Of a stretch of DNA of 26,164 nt, positions 7,634-16,303 are shown piece by piece (within the stretch, counting starts at the first letter, position 1; the number at the start of each line of letters is the position of its first letter). The stretch comes from DATAYF01 sp036272735 (GTDB lineage: Bacteria > Chloroflexota > Ktedonobacteria > Ktedonobacterales > Ktedonobacteraceae). Under the pieces are notes generated by a model, which made no database searches, was not told where the DNA came from, and saw only the letters and a program-made list of their open reading frames with translations. The stretch is taken from assembly GCA_036272735.1 (NCBI GenBank), contig DATAYF010000426.1:1-26164 (forward strand), written 5' to 3'. Both the position numbers and the translations under genes were made by a program.

Positions 7634-7642
7634 TGGTATACA
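7634..7642 (+). promoter_or_regulatory. Putative extended -10 promoter of the hydratase/deacylase pair
   Basis: TGGTATACA matches an extended -10 (TGnTATACA), 50 bases before the chosen start of the enoyl-CoA hydratase gene. No good -35 is visible. The promoter lies just beyond the degraded transposase. Confidence 0.35.
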
Positions 7643-7691
7643 TAGGGTGTGTGATACCCGTAATATGCACGATGCGAAAGGAGCTGATGCG

Positions 7692-8483
7692 ATGTCCTCT
7701 TATGAGCTGATTACCCTGGCCTACCAGGATGAATACGCGACGATTACCATGAATCATCCTCAGCGACGGAATGCGTTATCACTCAAGCATATGCAGGAGC
7801 TTACCGATGCGTTTCGCCGCGTGGGCGACAGCAACGCGCTGGGCGTTATTTTGGCGGCCAACGGACCGGCCTTCTGCGCCGGGCACGATTTCGCGGACAT
7901 GGTGGGGCAGGATATTGTGGCGATGCGCAAGCTGCTGAAGGTCTGTACCACGCTCATGAATACGATTCAGGAAATTCCTCAGCCGGTTCTGGCGCGCGTG
8001 CACGCGGTAGCCACCGCCGCCGGTTGCCAGTTGGTGGCGACGTGTGACCTGGCTGTGGCCTCGACTGAAGCCTCGTTCGCTACTCCCGGCGGCAAGGGCG
8101 GCTGGTTCTGTACAACGCCGATGGTGGCTGTGAGCCGTAACATTGGGCGCAAGCGTGCCTTACAGATGTTGTTGACGGGCGAGTCTATCGATGCTTATAC
8201 CGCTGCTCAGTGGGGGCTGGTGAATACGGTCGTGTCTCCTGAAGATCTCGTACCAACAACGCAACACCTGTTGGTGTCGGCGACGCGTGGGAGCTTCCTT
8301 TCGAAGGGCGTAGGCAAGCAAGCCTATTATGCACAGATCGATCTGCCGCAAGAGCAGGCGTACAACTACGCGCTTGAAGTCATGGCCTCCTCCTCACAAA
8401 TTCCCGATGCGCAAGAAGGCATGAACGCCTTCCTTGAGAAGCGCAAGCCACGCTTTACTCCACCTTCACGCGAAAGATCATAA
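7692..8483 (+). CDS. Enoyl-CoA hydratase/isomerase family protein (ECHDC3-like)
   Basis: This is a crotonase-fold protein, cytoplasmic, expected to act on an acyl-CoA thioester. Oxyanion-hole segments are AFCAGHDF (about 60-67) and ATAAGCQLVATCDLAVAS (about 107-124), followed by FATPGGKGGWFC. The C-terminal pattern LPQEQAYNYALEVM, then DAQEGMNAFLEKRKPRF, closely matches the ECHDC3 group, whose biochemical role is poorly defined. Both glutamates of classical hydratases are not evident (GGKGGWFC in the second site), so simple hydration is uncertain. I chose the ATG at 7692, with AAAGGAG eight bases upstream, over an in-frame upstream start at 7647. The M20 gene follows after 31 bp, probably in one operon. 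Confidence 0.88.
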   Translation: MSSYELITLAYQDEYATITMNHPQRRNALSLKHMQELTDAFRRVGDSNALGVILAANGPAFCAGHDFADMVGQDIVAMRKLLKVCTTLMNTIQEIPQPVLARVHAVATAAGCQLVATCDLAVASTEASFATPGGKGGWFCTTPMVAVSRNIGRKRALQMLLTGESIDAYTAAQWGLVNTVVSPEDLVPTTQHLLVSATRGSFLSKGVGKQAYYAQIDLPQEQAYNYALEVMASSSQIPDAQEGMNAFLEKRKPRFTPPSRERS

Positions 8484-8514
8484 ATTGTAGTTTGTGCATA
8501 AAAAGGTAGCGCAA

Positions 8515-9789
8515 ATGGTATCGACCGATATTGAACAAAAAACCCTCTCTTCATTAGATGAGGATGGGCTTATACGGGCGTTCCGTGAGCTTTTGCGCAT
8601 TCCCAGTGTGACTGGATATGAAGCTGATGCACAGCACTGGCTGGGAAAGCAGATGCAAGAACTGGATTTGGACGTAGATTTGTGGACCATTGATGTTGCA
8701 GAGCTTCAGCGACACGCTGCTTTTCCTGGCATGGAAGTAGATCGGAGCCATCACGAGGCATTGGGTCTTGTTGGAACATGGCAAGGGAATGGAGCAGTCG
8801 GCAAGTGCCTGATTTTCAATGGGCATATTGATGTCGTTCCTGAAGGCGAGCGTGCTCGCTGGTCTTATGATCCCTGGGGCGCAGTGCAGGATGGAAAATT
8901 TATTTATGGGCGTGGTGCTTGCGATATGAAGGGCGGACTGATCGCTGCGCTATATGCGATTAAAGCGATCAAAGATTCCCGCATTGCATTACCTGGCTCA
9001 TTGATGCTACAAAGCGTTATTGGTGAGGAAGATGGCGGCGTAGGTACCTTTGCTACTCTGCTGCGTGGACATACAGGAGATGCTGCGGTCATTTGTGAGC
9101 CAACAGACCTCAAACTGGTGCCCGCTCACGCTGGTGCCCTTACCTTCCTCGTACGCGTGCCTGGTAAATCTGCTCATGCTTGCGTTCGCCTGGAAGGAGT
9201 CAGTGCAGTAGAGAAATATCTGGAGATACATCGCGCGTTGATCCAACTGGAGCAAGAGCGCAACAGTGCTGTTACGCATCCACTCCTTGGAAAACTGAAG
9301 CTTCCTTATCCGCTCAGCATCGGACGTGTGCAGGCTGGCAACTGGTCCTCCTCAGTACCAGAAGAGCTGATCTTCGAGGGGCGCATCGGGGTGGCCATGG
9401 GAGAGCAATGCCAAACGGTGCGTGAGCAGTTTGAGAAAACGCTGTATAGCCTGGCCGAGGCCGATCCCTGGCTCAAAGAGCACCCCCTGGAGATCGTTTG
9501 GACTGGCGGGCAGTTCGAGAGCGGAGAAATTCCCATAGATCATCCCCTGGTGCAATGCTGCGGACAATGTATGCAAGATGTGACCGGTCAGTTTCCTGAA
9601 ATTAAGGGCTTTTCCGCCGGTACGGATTTACGCCTGCTTGTCAACTTTGGGAATATACCAGCCCTGCTCTTGGGGCCAGGAAACGTTCATGTTGCCCATA
9701 TGCCGGATGAGCGAGTGCGTATCGCTGATGTACTACAAGCTGCGCGAGCCTATATTCTGGTTGCATTGCGTTACTTGCAGAAGAAATAG
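8515..9789 (+). CDS. M20 family peptidase / ArgE-DapE-type deacylase
   Basis: This is a zinc-dependent M20 amidohydrolase, soluble, removing an acyl or amino-acid group (the ArgE/DapE/carboxypeptidase family). All metal and catalytic positions are visible: His104 and Asp106 in NGHIDVVPEG, Asp137 in GRGACDMKGG, Glu171-Glu172 in GEEDGG, Glu in ICEPTDL and His395 in VAHMPDE. An internal lid/dimerisation domain runs from about 195 to 310. Length (424 aa) is normal. The substrate is unknown and no arginine or lysine biosynthesis genes are nearby. The ATG at 8515 has AAGG eight bases upstream; a GTG at 8494 in the same frame is possible. Likely co-transcribed with the preceding hydratase gene. Confidence 0.9.
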   Translation: MVSTDIEQKTLSSLDEDGLIRAFRELLRIPSVTGYEADAQHWLGKQMQELDLDVDLWTIDVAELQRHAAFPGMEVDRSHHEALGLVGTWQGNGAVGKCLIFNGHIDVVPEGERARWSYDPWGAVQDGKFIYGRGACDMKGGLIAALYAIKAIKDSRIALPGSLMLQSVIGEEDGGVGTFATLLRGHTGDAAVICEPTDLKLVPAHAGALTFLVRVPGKSAHACVRLEGVSAVEKYLEIHRALIQLEQERNSAVTHPLLGKLKLPYPLSIGRVQAGNWSSSVPEELIFEGRIGVAMGEQCQTVREQFEKTLYSLAEADPWLKEHPLEIVWTGGQFESGEIPIDHPLVQCCGQCMQDVTGQFPEIKGFSAGTDLRLLVNFGNIPALLLGPGNVHVAHMPDERVRIADVLQAARAYILVALRYLQKK

Positions 9790-9863
9790 GATCAGAGCAT
9801 CCGATTAATTGATGTTCGCCTGGGTCTGCCCTTTGATTGTATTCATGAGGCGTTATCTTTCTC

Positions 9864-9962
9864 TTATCCTATATGCAGAAAAATAATTTCCTGCTCAATT
9901 TCGATAGGAAAGGTTTCTATTGATGGATCAGGCTCCTCAACCGAGACTTTATAGCTTTTCAC
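9864..9962 (-). CDS. Possible 32-aa ORF overlapping the amidohydrolase remnant
   Basis: A GTG at 9962 overlaps the stop of the amidohydrolase fragment (GTGA) and opens an acidic 32-codon frame (MKSYKVSVEEPDPSIETFP...) ending in TAA. I recognise no family. It may be a translationally coupled small protein, the start of a lost gene, or chance. Confidence 0.2.
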   Translation of the reverse strand: MKSYKVSVEEPDPSIETFPIEIEQEIIFLHIG

Positions 9963-10258
9963 GCGCAGACGATGCGGGTTAAAAGTAAGGCGAGAGCAAT
10001 GCCACAATCGTCGAATAAGTGCTTGCGCGTCTCTTCGACGTTTGATGTCGTCACACCCAGCGCTGGCGACATTTTTTTCTCCCCAAAGAGATCAGCCCGG
10101 TAGCCGCGCCATCCTCCGTTGTTGGCATGGTTTAGACCACTACTGAAACCATAATCAAGCAATCGCTCTTGATAAACCTGCGGAAGATAGGGCAGGAGGT
10201 CAGATGAAGAGGATAGGCCGTGATGAACATCGGTATCAACGATACCGATGTTCATCAT
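9959..10258 (-). pseudogene. Truncated amidohydrolase (N-terminal fragment)
   Basis: The 99-residue frame starts with NIGIVDTDVHH, the metal-binding beginning of amidohydrolase-2 TIM-barrel enzymes, followed by DLLPYLPQVYQERL, then GGWRGYRADLF and ETRKHLFDDCGIALALLL, the usual order for this family. A full protein would be roughly 350-400 residues, so about three quarters is missing and the barrel cannot form. Its start codon and first 19 codons lie inside a long inverted repeat, suggesting that the 5' end was also rearranged. Positioned downstream of the GH5 gene on the same strand. Confidence 0.7.
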
Positions 10259-10272
10259 GGCCTATCCTCTTC
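10206..10272. repeat. 32-bp near-perfect inverted repeat, 3-nt loop
   Basis: Arms 10206-10237 and 10241-10272 pair over 32 bp with a single G-T mismatch (10220/10258) and loop AAC. The right-hand arm covers the ribosome binding site and start codon of the amidohydrolase fragment on the minus strand and the left-hand arm its first codons. A transcript would hide its own translation start in a very stable hairpin. Confidence 0.93.
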
Positions 10273-10334
10273 TGCCGAAGACGTTTCATGGGCAAAGTGG
10301 GTAGTCATGAGAATACTCCTTCGAAGGTGAAATG

Positions 10335-10363
10335 GCAGGGGGGCACGCTAGCACCCCTCCTGC
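10335..10363 (-). terminator. Possible terminator after the GH5 gene
   Basis: A 9-bp GC-rich stem (10335-10343 with 10355-10363, one G-T pair) lies about 20 bp beyond the GH5 stop. On the minus strand it is followed only by CATTTC, a poor U-tract, so efficiency is uncertain. Confidence 0.45.
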
Positions 10364-10382
10364 ACCATCTGCTTTTCCGTTG

Positions 10383-11930
10383 TTACGGCTGCCCAAAAGG
10401 TGCTGCTGGCCCATCAATGGTTCCCTGGTCGGTGACCGTCTGACCATCGAGCGTCATAGCACTGAGCACGAACGTATCATGCATGGCGGAATGGACAGAG
10501 CCACCCTGTGCACGATAGAGAGCCGTGGCAGTTTCAGGAACAACCTTGCCTGGTTGCAAGACTGTACCGGCGGCTTGTTGAAAGGTATAGATAATCTGCG
10601 TCGCGGTCTCGGTATGTGAAACCCGCAATGCTCTGCCGCCAGTAACATCGTATGCAGCCAGGTATGTCATACCAGGATCTTTCTGGATGGTGATGGTAAG
10701 CGTCAGGCCCTTCAGCGGCACTGTGTGCTTGAACGTCACCTTTTCTCCACCAACGTATGACCCGGTAAAGTGAGAAACGTTACCAGAGGCTTCCAGTCCG
10801 GCAAGGGCGAGAGCAGTAAGGCGATTCTTTACCCCCATACCAAACTCGCTGGGTGTGCCGTCGTAATTGAGGATCAGGGAGGGGAAACCACAACCGTACG
10901 GTTTCCAGGCCCATCCTGTATAGCTCATCCCATGCTGATCGAACCAGTTCATGGCATCATCAACGAACGCCTGATTACAGTCGTTCTCTCCCAACTCTCC
11001 GGTCACAATGGGCACTTGCGCTGCCACCGGGGCAATCTGGCTGTTCCAGCAGCTCTGATTTGAGCAGGCATTGAAGTTGTAGAGGTGGAAAGAGGCGGCC
11101 AGATTGTGCTGCGGGTCGTTCGGCTCATACTTAAGCCACTGCGACAGGTTGTTTGCCCAGGCCAGTCCACCTAACATAAGAATATTGTTTGCTCCTGTGG
11201 CACGCACAGTATTGACGAGGGCTTGCATACCTGCTACAGCAAAATTCACATCCTGGCAGGGGGCCGCGTTAGCCGCCGTGCTACCGTTTAGCCAGCAGTC
11301 CCAGTTCTGTGGATGTGGCTCGTTGTACAGGTCAAAGAGCACCGATGAGTTGTTCTTGAAGGTGTTGGCAACAGATGTCCAGAAAGCTGGCGCGTGATCC
11401 GCGTCCGCCATCGTTTGCTGGCCGGTTGCAAGCGTGGTTCCTGAGGCATTCCAGTGCAAGTCCAGAATCGCCATCATGCCTTTGGAATTCAGCAAATTGA
11501 CGTACTTGACTATTGCCTGCTGGTATGTCGTACCGGAAAACTGAACCGGTGCGCCATTGATGTCAAGCCAGCAGTCTTCGTTTAATGATATCCGTACCGC
11601 GTTAATATGCCAGCTTGCCATGGCATCAACGGCGGTAGCGTCATGCGGACCATCAAACACGCCGAAGCCGGTTCCGTTAGACACACAGGCATATTCTGTT
11701 CCTGACAGTGCTGCTCCGAGCAGACGAACCGTCTGTCCAGCATCATTGACGATGTGATTGTGCGAGACATGCAAGCCAGTAATGGAACTGGCGCTCTGGG
11801 CAGTTTCTTTGTGTGCACTAGCGCTCTGAGCTGCCGCTCCTTTCGTTGAACCCATGAATGAGAAACCTAAAGCGACGACGAGTAATGCGAAAACCATGAG
11901 CCTTGTAACGTGCCTGTACTTGCTCTTCAT
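10383..11930 (-). CDS. Secreted GH5-family glycoside hydrolase (cellulase-like)
   Basis: The protein begins with a Sec signal peptide (basic MKSKYRHVTR, hydrophobic to about 27, AAA-Q cleavage region near 34), so it is exported. A GH5 TIM barrel covers about 50-365. The acid/base is Glu204 in LYNEPHP, the nucleophile Glu312 in TGELGEND, with FHLYNFN before it and WHINAVRISLNEDCW near the start of the barrel. Several cysteines suggest disulfides. About 130 C-terminal residues form a beta-rich domain (FTGSYVGGEKVTFKHTV onwards), possibly carbohydrate-binding, not assigned to a CBM. It should cleave beta-linked glucan or mannan outside the cell. AAGGAGGAG-like bases precede the ATG. It follows the MR/MLE gene by 61 bp and probably ends the ABC operon. 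Confidence 0.9.
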   Translation of the reverse strand: MKSKYRHVTRLMVFALLVVALGFSFMGSTKGAAAQSASAHKETAQSASSITGLHVSHNHIVNDAGQTVRLLGAALSGTEYACVSNGTGFGVFDGPHDATAVDAMASWHINAVRISLNEDCWLDINGAPVQFSGTTYQQAIVKYVNLLNSKGMMAILDLHWNASGTTLATGQQTMADADHAPAFWTSVANTFKNNSSVLFDLYNEPHPQNWDCWLNGSTAANAAPCQDVNFAVAGMQALVNTVRATGANNILMLGGLAWANNLSQWLKYEPNDPQHNLAASFHLYNFNACSNQSCWNSQIAPVAAQVPIVTGELGENDCNQAFVDDAMNWFDQHGMSYTGWAWKPYGCGFPSLILNYDGTPSEFGMGVKNRLTALALAGLEASGNVSHFTGSYVGGEKVTFKHTVPLKGLTLTITIQKDPGMTYLAAYDVTGGRALRVSHTETATQIIYTFQQAAGTVLQPGKVVPETATALYRAQGGSVHSAMHDTFVLSAMTLDGQTVTDQGTIDGPAAPFGQP

Positions 11931-11991
11931 TGATGTGTAGCTCCTTCCTTAGAGTACCTCCAGGTACATCAGCATAAATTTCCGGATATAT

Positions 11992-13134
11992 CTATACGGC
12001 TTCGCCAAAATAGGTGGTGCCGGGCCGGACATGTTTGCGGCATACCGTGTCGTTCAACTCAACACCCAATCCTGGTTGATCGCTGAGCGCCAGGTAGCTG
12101 TTTTTGATGAGTGGATCGTCCTCGCGACCAACCATTGCGTCCCACCAGGTAACATCCTGCGAATGAAACTCTAGCATGGTGAAGGTCCGAATCGCCGCGC
12201 AGACGTGCGCGCAGGCCAGCGTGCCGACCGGACTGCAAACGTTGTGGGCCGCGAAGGGAATGTAATACATATCCGCCAGATCCGCGATCCGTTTGCTTTC
12301 TAGCAATCCGCCGCAGCGAGGAATATCTGGCTGGATAATCCGGCAAGCCCCTTTCTCGATCAAAGGTCGGAAACCATGCCGGGTATAGAGATTTTCGCCT
12401 GTGCAGATCGGTGTACGTGTCGCGGCAGAGACACGAGCCAGGGCGTCGACGTTATCAGGCGGCGTGGGATCTTCCAGCCAGAGCAAGGAAAACGGTTCCA
12501 ACGCCTGCGCTACACAAATGGCATCGGTGACGTTGTAAGACCAGTGGCAATCCAGCGCCAGGTCGATATCGGGCCCCAGCACTTCCGTCACTGCCAGTAC
12601 CCTGTCTACCATGCGCCGGATCGCCTGATTAGACAACGTGCGGTTGTAGCCATCCGTTTGCAGATCGAAGACCAGGCTATCGAGATCGAATTTCAGCGCG
12701 TCGAAGCCCCGTTCTCGCACTTGCAGCGCGCGTGCCTGCCATGCCGCAGAGTCGGCCATATCCGGAGCATGCGAGTCGGCGTACACATGGACTCGGTCGC
12801 GGAACTTGCCGCCAAGCAATTGGTACACGGGCGTTTTGAGCTGTTTCCCTACAAGATCGAGCAGTGCAATCTCAATCCCACTAATCGCGGCGACCGTCGC
12901 CCCCGCAACCGAGCCGGGACCGGACATCACGTTCATCATGTACGTCCAGAGTTTATCTACCTCCAATGGATCCTTTCCCACAAGGCGCGGGGTTAAATGA
13001 GCTATGACATCCATGATGCCCGGACCCCAATAGGCCTCGCCCAGCCCTACCAGACCAGTGTCGGTGTAGATGCGAATAAGGTTCCAGGGGAAATTTGCCT
13101 CAATAATGGCGGTACGAATATCGGTGATTTTCAT
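11992..13134 (-). CDS. MR/MLE enolase-superfamily sugar-acid dehydratase
   Basis: This is a member of the mandelate racemase/muconate lactonizing enzyme family, cytoplasmic and Mg-dependent. Metal ligands are Asp195 (ALDCHW), Glu221 (WLEDPTPP) and Glu247 (TGENLYTRHGF); His297 in FAAHN is the probable general base, and Lys148 lies in KFDLD. The N-terminal capping domain spans about 1-120. This residue set resembles the galactonate/mannonate/gluconate dehydratase branch, so conversion of an aldonate to a 2-keto-3-deoxy acid is likely; the exact substrate is not determined. The ATG overlaps the stop of the preceding oxidoreductase gene (ATGA) with GGAGG seven bases upstream, implying translational coupling. 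With uxuA it is the second dehydratase of the locus. Confidence 0.88.
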   Translation of the reverse strand: MKITDIRTAIIEANFPWNLIRIYTDTGLVGLGEAYWGPGIMDVIAHLTPRLVGKDPLEVDKLWTYMMNVMSGPGSVAGATVAAISGIEIALLDLVGKQLKTPVYQLLGGKFRDRVHVYADSHAPDMADSAAWQARALQVRERGFDALKFDLDSLVFDLQTDGYNRTLSNQAIRRMVDRVLAVTEVLGPDIDLALDCHWSYNVTDAICVAQALEPFSLLWLEDPTPPDNVDALARVSAATRTPICTGENLYTRHGFRPLIEKGACRIIQPDIPRCGGLLESKRIADLADMYYIPFAAHNVCSPVGTLACAHVCAAIRTFTMLEFHSQDVTWWDAMVGREDDPLIKNSYLALSDQPGLGVELNDTVCRKHVRPGTTYFGEAV

Positions 13135-14225
13135 GCGAGTTCCTCCATGACCAGCGGCTCGGGACGGTCGCAGGCGCTATTCAGTTCAACATAACTTCCT
13201 TTGAGTGCAGCCTCGTGGAATGCATGCATACTATCGAGTACGTGATAGGCCAGTGCGCCACTTGCACGATGAGGGTGCCCTGAACGCAAACTATGAGCCA
13301 TATCAACAATGCCCAGGCCACGCCCCTCGACATGGCAACTAGACGTCAAGGGAAGCGTATGCCATTCAGGACTGCGACTGCCCCTGCTACGAATGGGACC
13401 GGCAAAATAGCTCGGGTTGGGGATACTCAACGTGCCTTCCGTACCGTAGATCTCGATTGCTGGGATCTCGCTGGCCCAGACCTCGAAACTGGTCGTGATC
13501 GTCCCAATTACGCCGGAAGCAAAATCGATAATCCCGGCAACATGGGTCGGGGTCTGCACGTTGATTTTTACCCCGGAGTTAGGCTGGCTCGTAATCACGC
13601 GCTCGGGGTAGGTCGTTTTCGTCGCGCCCATTACCCGGCGAACCGGTCCCAGTAAGCTCACCAGTGCAGTCAAATAGTAGGGACCCATATCAAACATTGG
13701 CCCGCCTCCTGGCTGGTAATAAAAAGCGGGGTCGGGATGCCAATTCTCTGGTCCATGCGTCATCATACAAGCAGAGACCGCGATAGGCTGACCAATCTCT
13801 CCGTCGTCGATCAGCTTGCGGCAGGTCTGAAGCGGCGTTCCGAGAAAGGTATCGGGAGCGCAGCCGACCAGCACGCCGCGAGCCTGCGCAGTCTCCAGCA
13901 ATTGCCTGGCCTCCTCGCGACTGACCGTCAGCGGCTTTTCTGTGTACAGAGATTTGCCAGCTTGTAGTGTCGCCATACCAATCTTGGCGTGCGCTCCCGG
14001 CGTCGTCAGATTCACCACAATATCAATCTGTGGGTCGGCCAGGATCTCTTCGGGGCTACAGACCCTGGGAATATGATAGTGGGCTGCCTGCGTCTCTGCT
14101 CGCTCACGATTGAGATCAGCACAGGCAACGATATCGAGCACCGAAAATTGTGGCAGGACCTTGAAGTAATCGGTGCTGACAACGCCGCAGCCGATCACCC
14201 CGACATTGATTTTTGTTTCAGTCAT
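13131..14225 (-). CDS. Gfo/Idh/MocA family oxidoreductase
   Basis: This is a cytoplasmic NAD(P)-dependent dehydrogenase acting on sugars, sugar acids or inositols. The Rossmann motif is GVIGCGVVS near the N-terminus, the signature EKPLTVSREEA carries the catalytic lysine, and GGGPMFDMGPYYL with its surroundings forms the start of the alpha/beta substrate domain. Length (364 aa) is normal. I chose the ATG at 14225 because the product then begins MTETKINVGVIG with the usual short lead; an in-frame TTG at 14249 would add eight residues. It lies 63 bp after the second permease gene and overlaps the dehydratase gene by four bases. It may replace UxuB as the reductase or dehydrogenase feeding the dehydratases (inference). 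Confidence 0.9.
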   Translation of the reverse strand: MTETKINVGVIGCGVVSTDYFKVLPQFSVLDIVACADLNRERAETQAAHYHIPRVCSPEEILADPQIDIVVNLTTPGAHAKIGMATLQAGKSLYTEKPLTVSREEARQLLETAQARGVLVGCAPDTFLGTPLQTCRKLIDDGEIGQPIAVSACMMTHGPENWHPDPAFYYQPGGGPMFDMGPYYLTALVSLLGPVRRVMGATKTTYPERVITSQPNSGVKINVQTPTHVAGIIDFASGVIGTITTSFEVWASEIPAIEIYGTEGTLSIPNPSYFAGPIRSRGSRSPEWHTLPLTSSCHVEGRGLGIVDMAHSLRSGHPHRASGALAYHVLDSMHAFHEAALKGSYVELNSACDRPEPLVMEELA

Positions 14226-14288
14226 ACAGTAGCATCCCTCTTTAAGCAAAGGTGCAGAATAAGATGTGTTAAAAAGCGTACCAGGCCA

Positions 14289-15170
14289 CTATCCCTTGAT
14301 AGCACCTGCAATCGCACTGATAAAGTAGCGTTGCAAGAACACAAAGACCAGCATGATCGGTGCCAGTGTGATCACTGCTCCAGCACACAGATAGGTCCAG
14401 TTAGTCGAGTTTTCCCCTACGAACGCGTACATGCCGACCGAGAGGGTGCGCATCGCAGGTTGGGCAAAGGTGAAGACCAGCGGTACAAAGAAGTCGTTCC
14501 AGGCACCGATAAACGAGAATAGCCCAACCGTTGCCAGCATGGGAGTCGCCAGGGGAAACATCACACGCCAGAAAAGCTGATTAAAACCAGCACCGTCGAT
14601 CACGGCGGCTTCTTCCAGTTCACGATCAATCGTATTGAAATAGCCCATGAGCAGAAACGTTGAAAAAACCAGGCTCCCACCCGTCTGCACGAGGATAATC
14701 GCAATCAGCGGCGAGTCGATCAGACCCAGGCGTTGGATCAGGTCATAAACCGGAATAATGGTGTAGCCATGCGGCAAGAAAAGTGTGATTGCGATCGCCC
14801 CAAGGATGGCGGCTTTGCCAGGAAATTTCCCGCGTGCTAACGTGTAACCCGCCATAGCAGAGAACACCAGCGTTAAGATGACCGTGCTCACAGTCACAAA
14901 AACCGTATTGAAGAAGTATTGTCCAAAGGAGCCCACGTTCCAGGCGTTGATGTAGTTGGACCAGACGAACTCTTTGGGTATGATGTTCAGACCCTCGTTA
15001 AAGAAACCGGCGGGGCTTTTGAGGGAGCTTCCCAGCATCCATAAGAAGGGAAAGACCCAGATCAAACCGCCAGCAAGCAGGACGATGTGGACCGGCAAAC
15101 GTCGAAGTTTCAAACCCGGCTTAACGCGGCGCGAAGACGTGCCGGGAGATGATGAAGCGATTATCGCCAT
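14289..15170 (-). CDS. Carbohydrate ABC transporter permease, MalG type
   Basis: This is the inner-membrane permease of a CUT1-type sugar importer. A short basic N-terminus is followed by about six membrane segments, beginning at HIVLLAGGLIWVFPFLW. The cytoplasmic EAA loop that contacts the ATPase reads EEAAVIDGAGFNQLFWRVMF, followed by PLATPM. Length (293 aa) is typical of MalG-like subunits. TAGGAG lies about eleven bases before the ATG. It is 50 bp after the MalF-type gene in the operon. The ATP-binding subunit is not encoded in the window, as is usual when a shared MsmX-like ATPase serves several importers. Confidence 0.93.
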   Translation of the reverse strand: MAIIASSSPGTSSRRVKPGLKLRRLPVHIVLLAGGLIWVFPFLWMLGSSLKSPAGFFNEGLNIIPKEFVWSNYINAWNVGSFGQYFFNTVFVTVSTVILTLVFSAMAGYTLARGKFPGKAAILGAIAITLFLPHGYTIIPVYDLIQRLGLIDSPLIAIILVQTGGSLVFSTFLLMGYFNTIDRELEEAAVIDGAGFNQLFWRVMFPLATPMLATVGLFSFIGAWNDFFVPLVFTFAQPAMRTLSVGMYAFVGENSTNWTYLCAGAVITLAPIMLVFVFLQRYFISAIAGAIKG

Positions 15171-15220
15171 AATTTTGCATACTCCTAATCTCTCATGACA
15201 GCGATCCGAACGCGTCGAAC

Positions 15221-16204
15221 CTACACGGTTTCTGCACGACGGCGAGTGGCGGCACGGAAAACTAACGCCTGTATACCAGCCAGTACAAGCAGGACAATAC
15301 CGTAGAAAAACGAGGCTGCTGAGGCAAAGCCAACGTTTGGCTGTGAGCCGGCGGCGAATGTACCGAAGGCCTCGTGGAAAATGTAGGTATTGACGACCTC
15401 TGTCGAAAAGTCAGGTCCCCCGCCCGTCAGGACCTGAACCAGGTCAAAAACTTGCAGGCTGCCGAGAATAGCTAACAACAGGATAACTAAGCCAATAGTG
15501 CGCAGCATCGGGATAGTAATGCGAAAAAAACGAGCAATGGCATTGGCTCCATCGATTTGCGCGGCTTCGTACAGTTCGACGGGGATGGTTTGCAGCGCGG
15601 CCAGAAAATAGATCAGATTATAGCCGAGCGTTTGCCATATGCCCACCACGATAATGACGCCCAGGGCAGAGTGCGAATCTCCTAGCCAGTCAACGTAGCT
15701 ATGCATCAGATGTGCGTTGATAAGCATGCGATCCAGGTTGTTGCCAAAATTACTGAGAATCAACTGCACCACAACCCCTACCACCGCTGCCGAGGTCACC
15801 ACTGGAATGAAATAGACCGAGCGGTAAAATGTAGCAAAATGCAGCTTTGGATTGTTCAGCACCAGGGCGAGAATCAGGGCCAGGAGCAGTTGCACGGGAA
15901 TCAGCACCGCTGTGTAGATAAACGTGTGCAGGAAGGAACTCCAGAATAGCGAATCGTGCATCACCTGCTGAAAATTTGCCAGGCCAACAAATAAGGTCGG
16001 ATCCCCAATGCCATTCCATTGATAAAGCGTATAACCCAGCGATGCGAAAATTGGGTAAATCACAAAAACCAGCACAAGTAAAAGCATAGGGGCCAGATAT
16101 AAATAGGACCAGATGTTAGTGCGTATCCTGCGCCTCAGTCCCGGCTTTCTGGGTGAAGGGCTCACTCTGGTTGGTGTTTCTTGTTTCGGTATCGATACTT
16201 GCAT
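15221..16204 (-). CDS. Sugar ABC transporter permease, MalF/UgpA type
   Basis: This is the partner inner-membrane permease of the importer. After a basic, Pro-rich start (SPRKPGLRRRIRT) there are about six membrane segments from YLYLAPMLLLVLVFVIYPIF onward. The EAA loop is YEAAQIDGANAIARFFRITI, followed by PMLRTI. Length (327 aa) is normal. AAAGGAG lies about eleven bases upstream of the ATG. It is separated from the upstream solute-binding protein gene by 99 bp containing a strong hairpin, an arrangement that commonly sets permease expression below that of the binding protein. Confidence 0.93.
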   Translation of the reverse strand: MQVSIPKQETPTRVSPSPRKPGLRRRIRTNIWSYLYLAPMLLLVLVFVIYPIFASLGYTLYQWNGIGDPTLFVGLANFQQVMHDSLFWSSFLHTFIYTAVLIPVQLLLALILALVLNNPKLHFATFYRSVYFIPVVTSAAVVGVVVQLILSNFGNNLDRMLINAHLMHSYVDWLGDSHSALGVIIVVGIWQTLGYNLIYFLAALQTIPVELYEAAQIDGANAIARFFRITIPMLRTIGLVILLLAILGSLQVFDLVQVLTGGGPDFSTEVVNTYIFHEAFGTFAAGSQPNVGFASAASFFYGIVLLVLAGIQALVFRAATRRRAETV

Positions 16205-16264
16205 AAGCAGGGCTGCTCCTTTCGCAGGTAGCTTACTCTTAGCTCGACTATTGATCGCGATTGT

Positions 16265-16292
16265 GGCGCAGCAGCGCCACCGCTGCTGCGCC
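16265..16292 (-). promoter_or_regulatory. Intercistronic hairpin between binding protein and permease
   Basis: Perfect 11-bp arms GGCGCAGCAGC and GCTGCTGCGCC (16265-16275, 16282-16292) enclose a 6-nt loop just after the binding-protein stop codon. No U-tract follows on the minus strand, so a partial terminator or 3'-end-protecting stem loop is more likely than full termination. Confidence 0.7.
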
Positions 16293-16303
16293 GCCCTTCC
16301 ACG

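Noticed and set aside
12376..12996. 206-codon plus-strand frame opposite the MR/MLE gene
   Set aside because: It is antisense to a dehydratase gene with all active-site residues; the product is Arg/Gln-rich and shows no motif.
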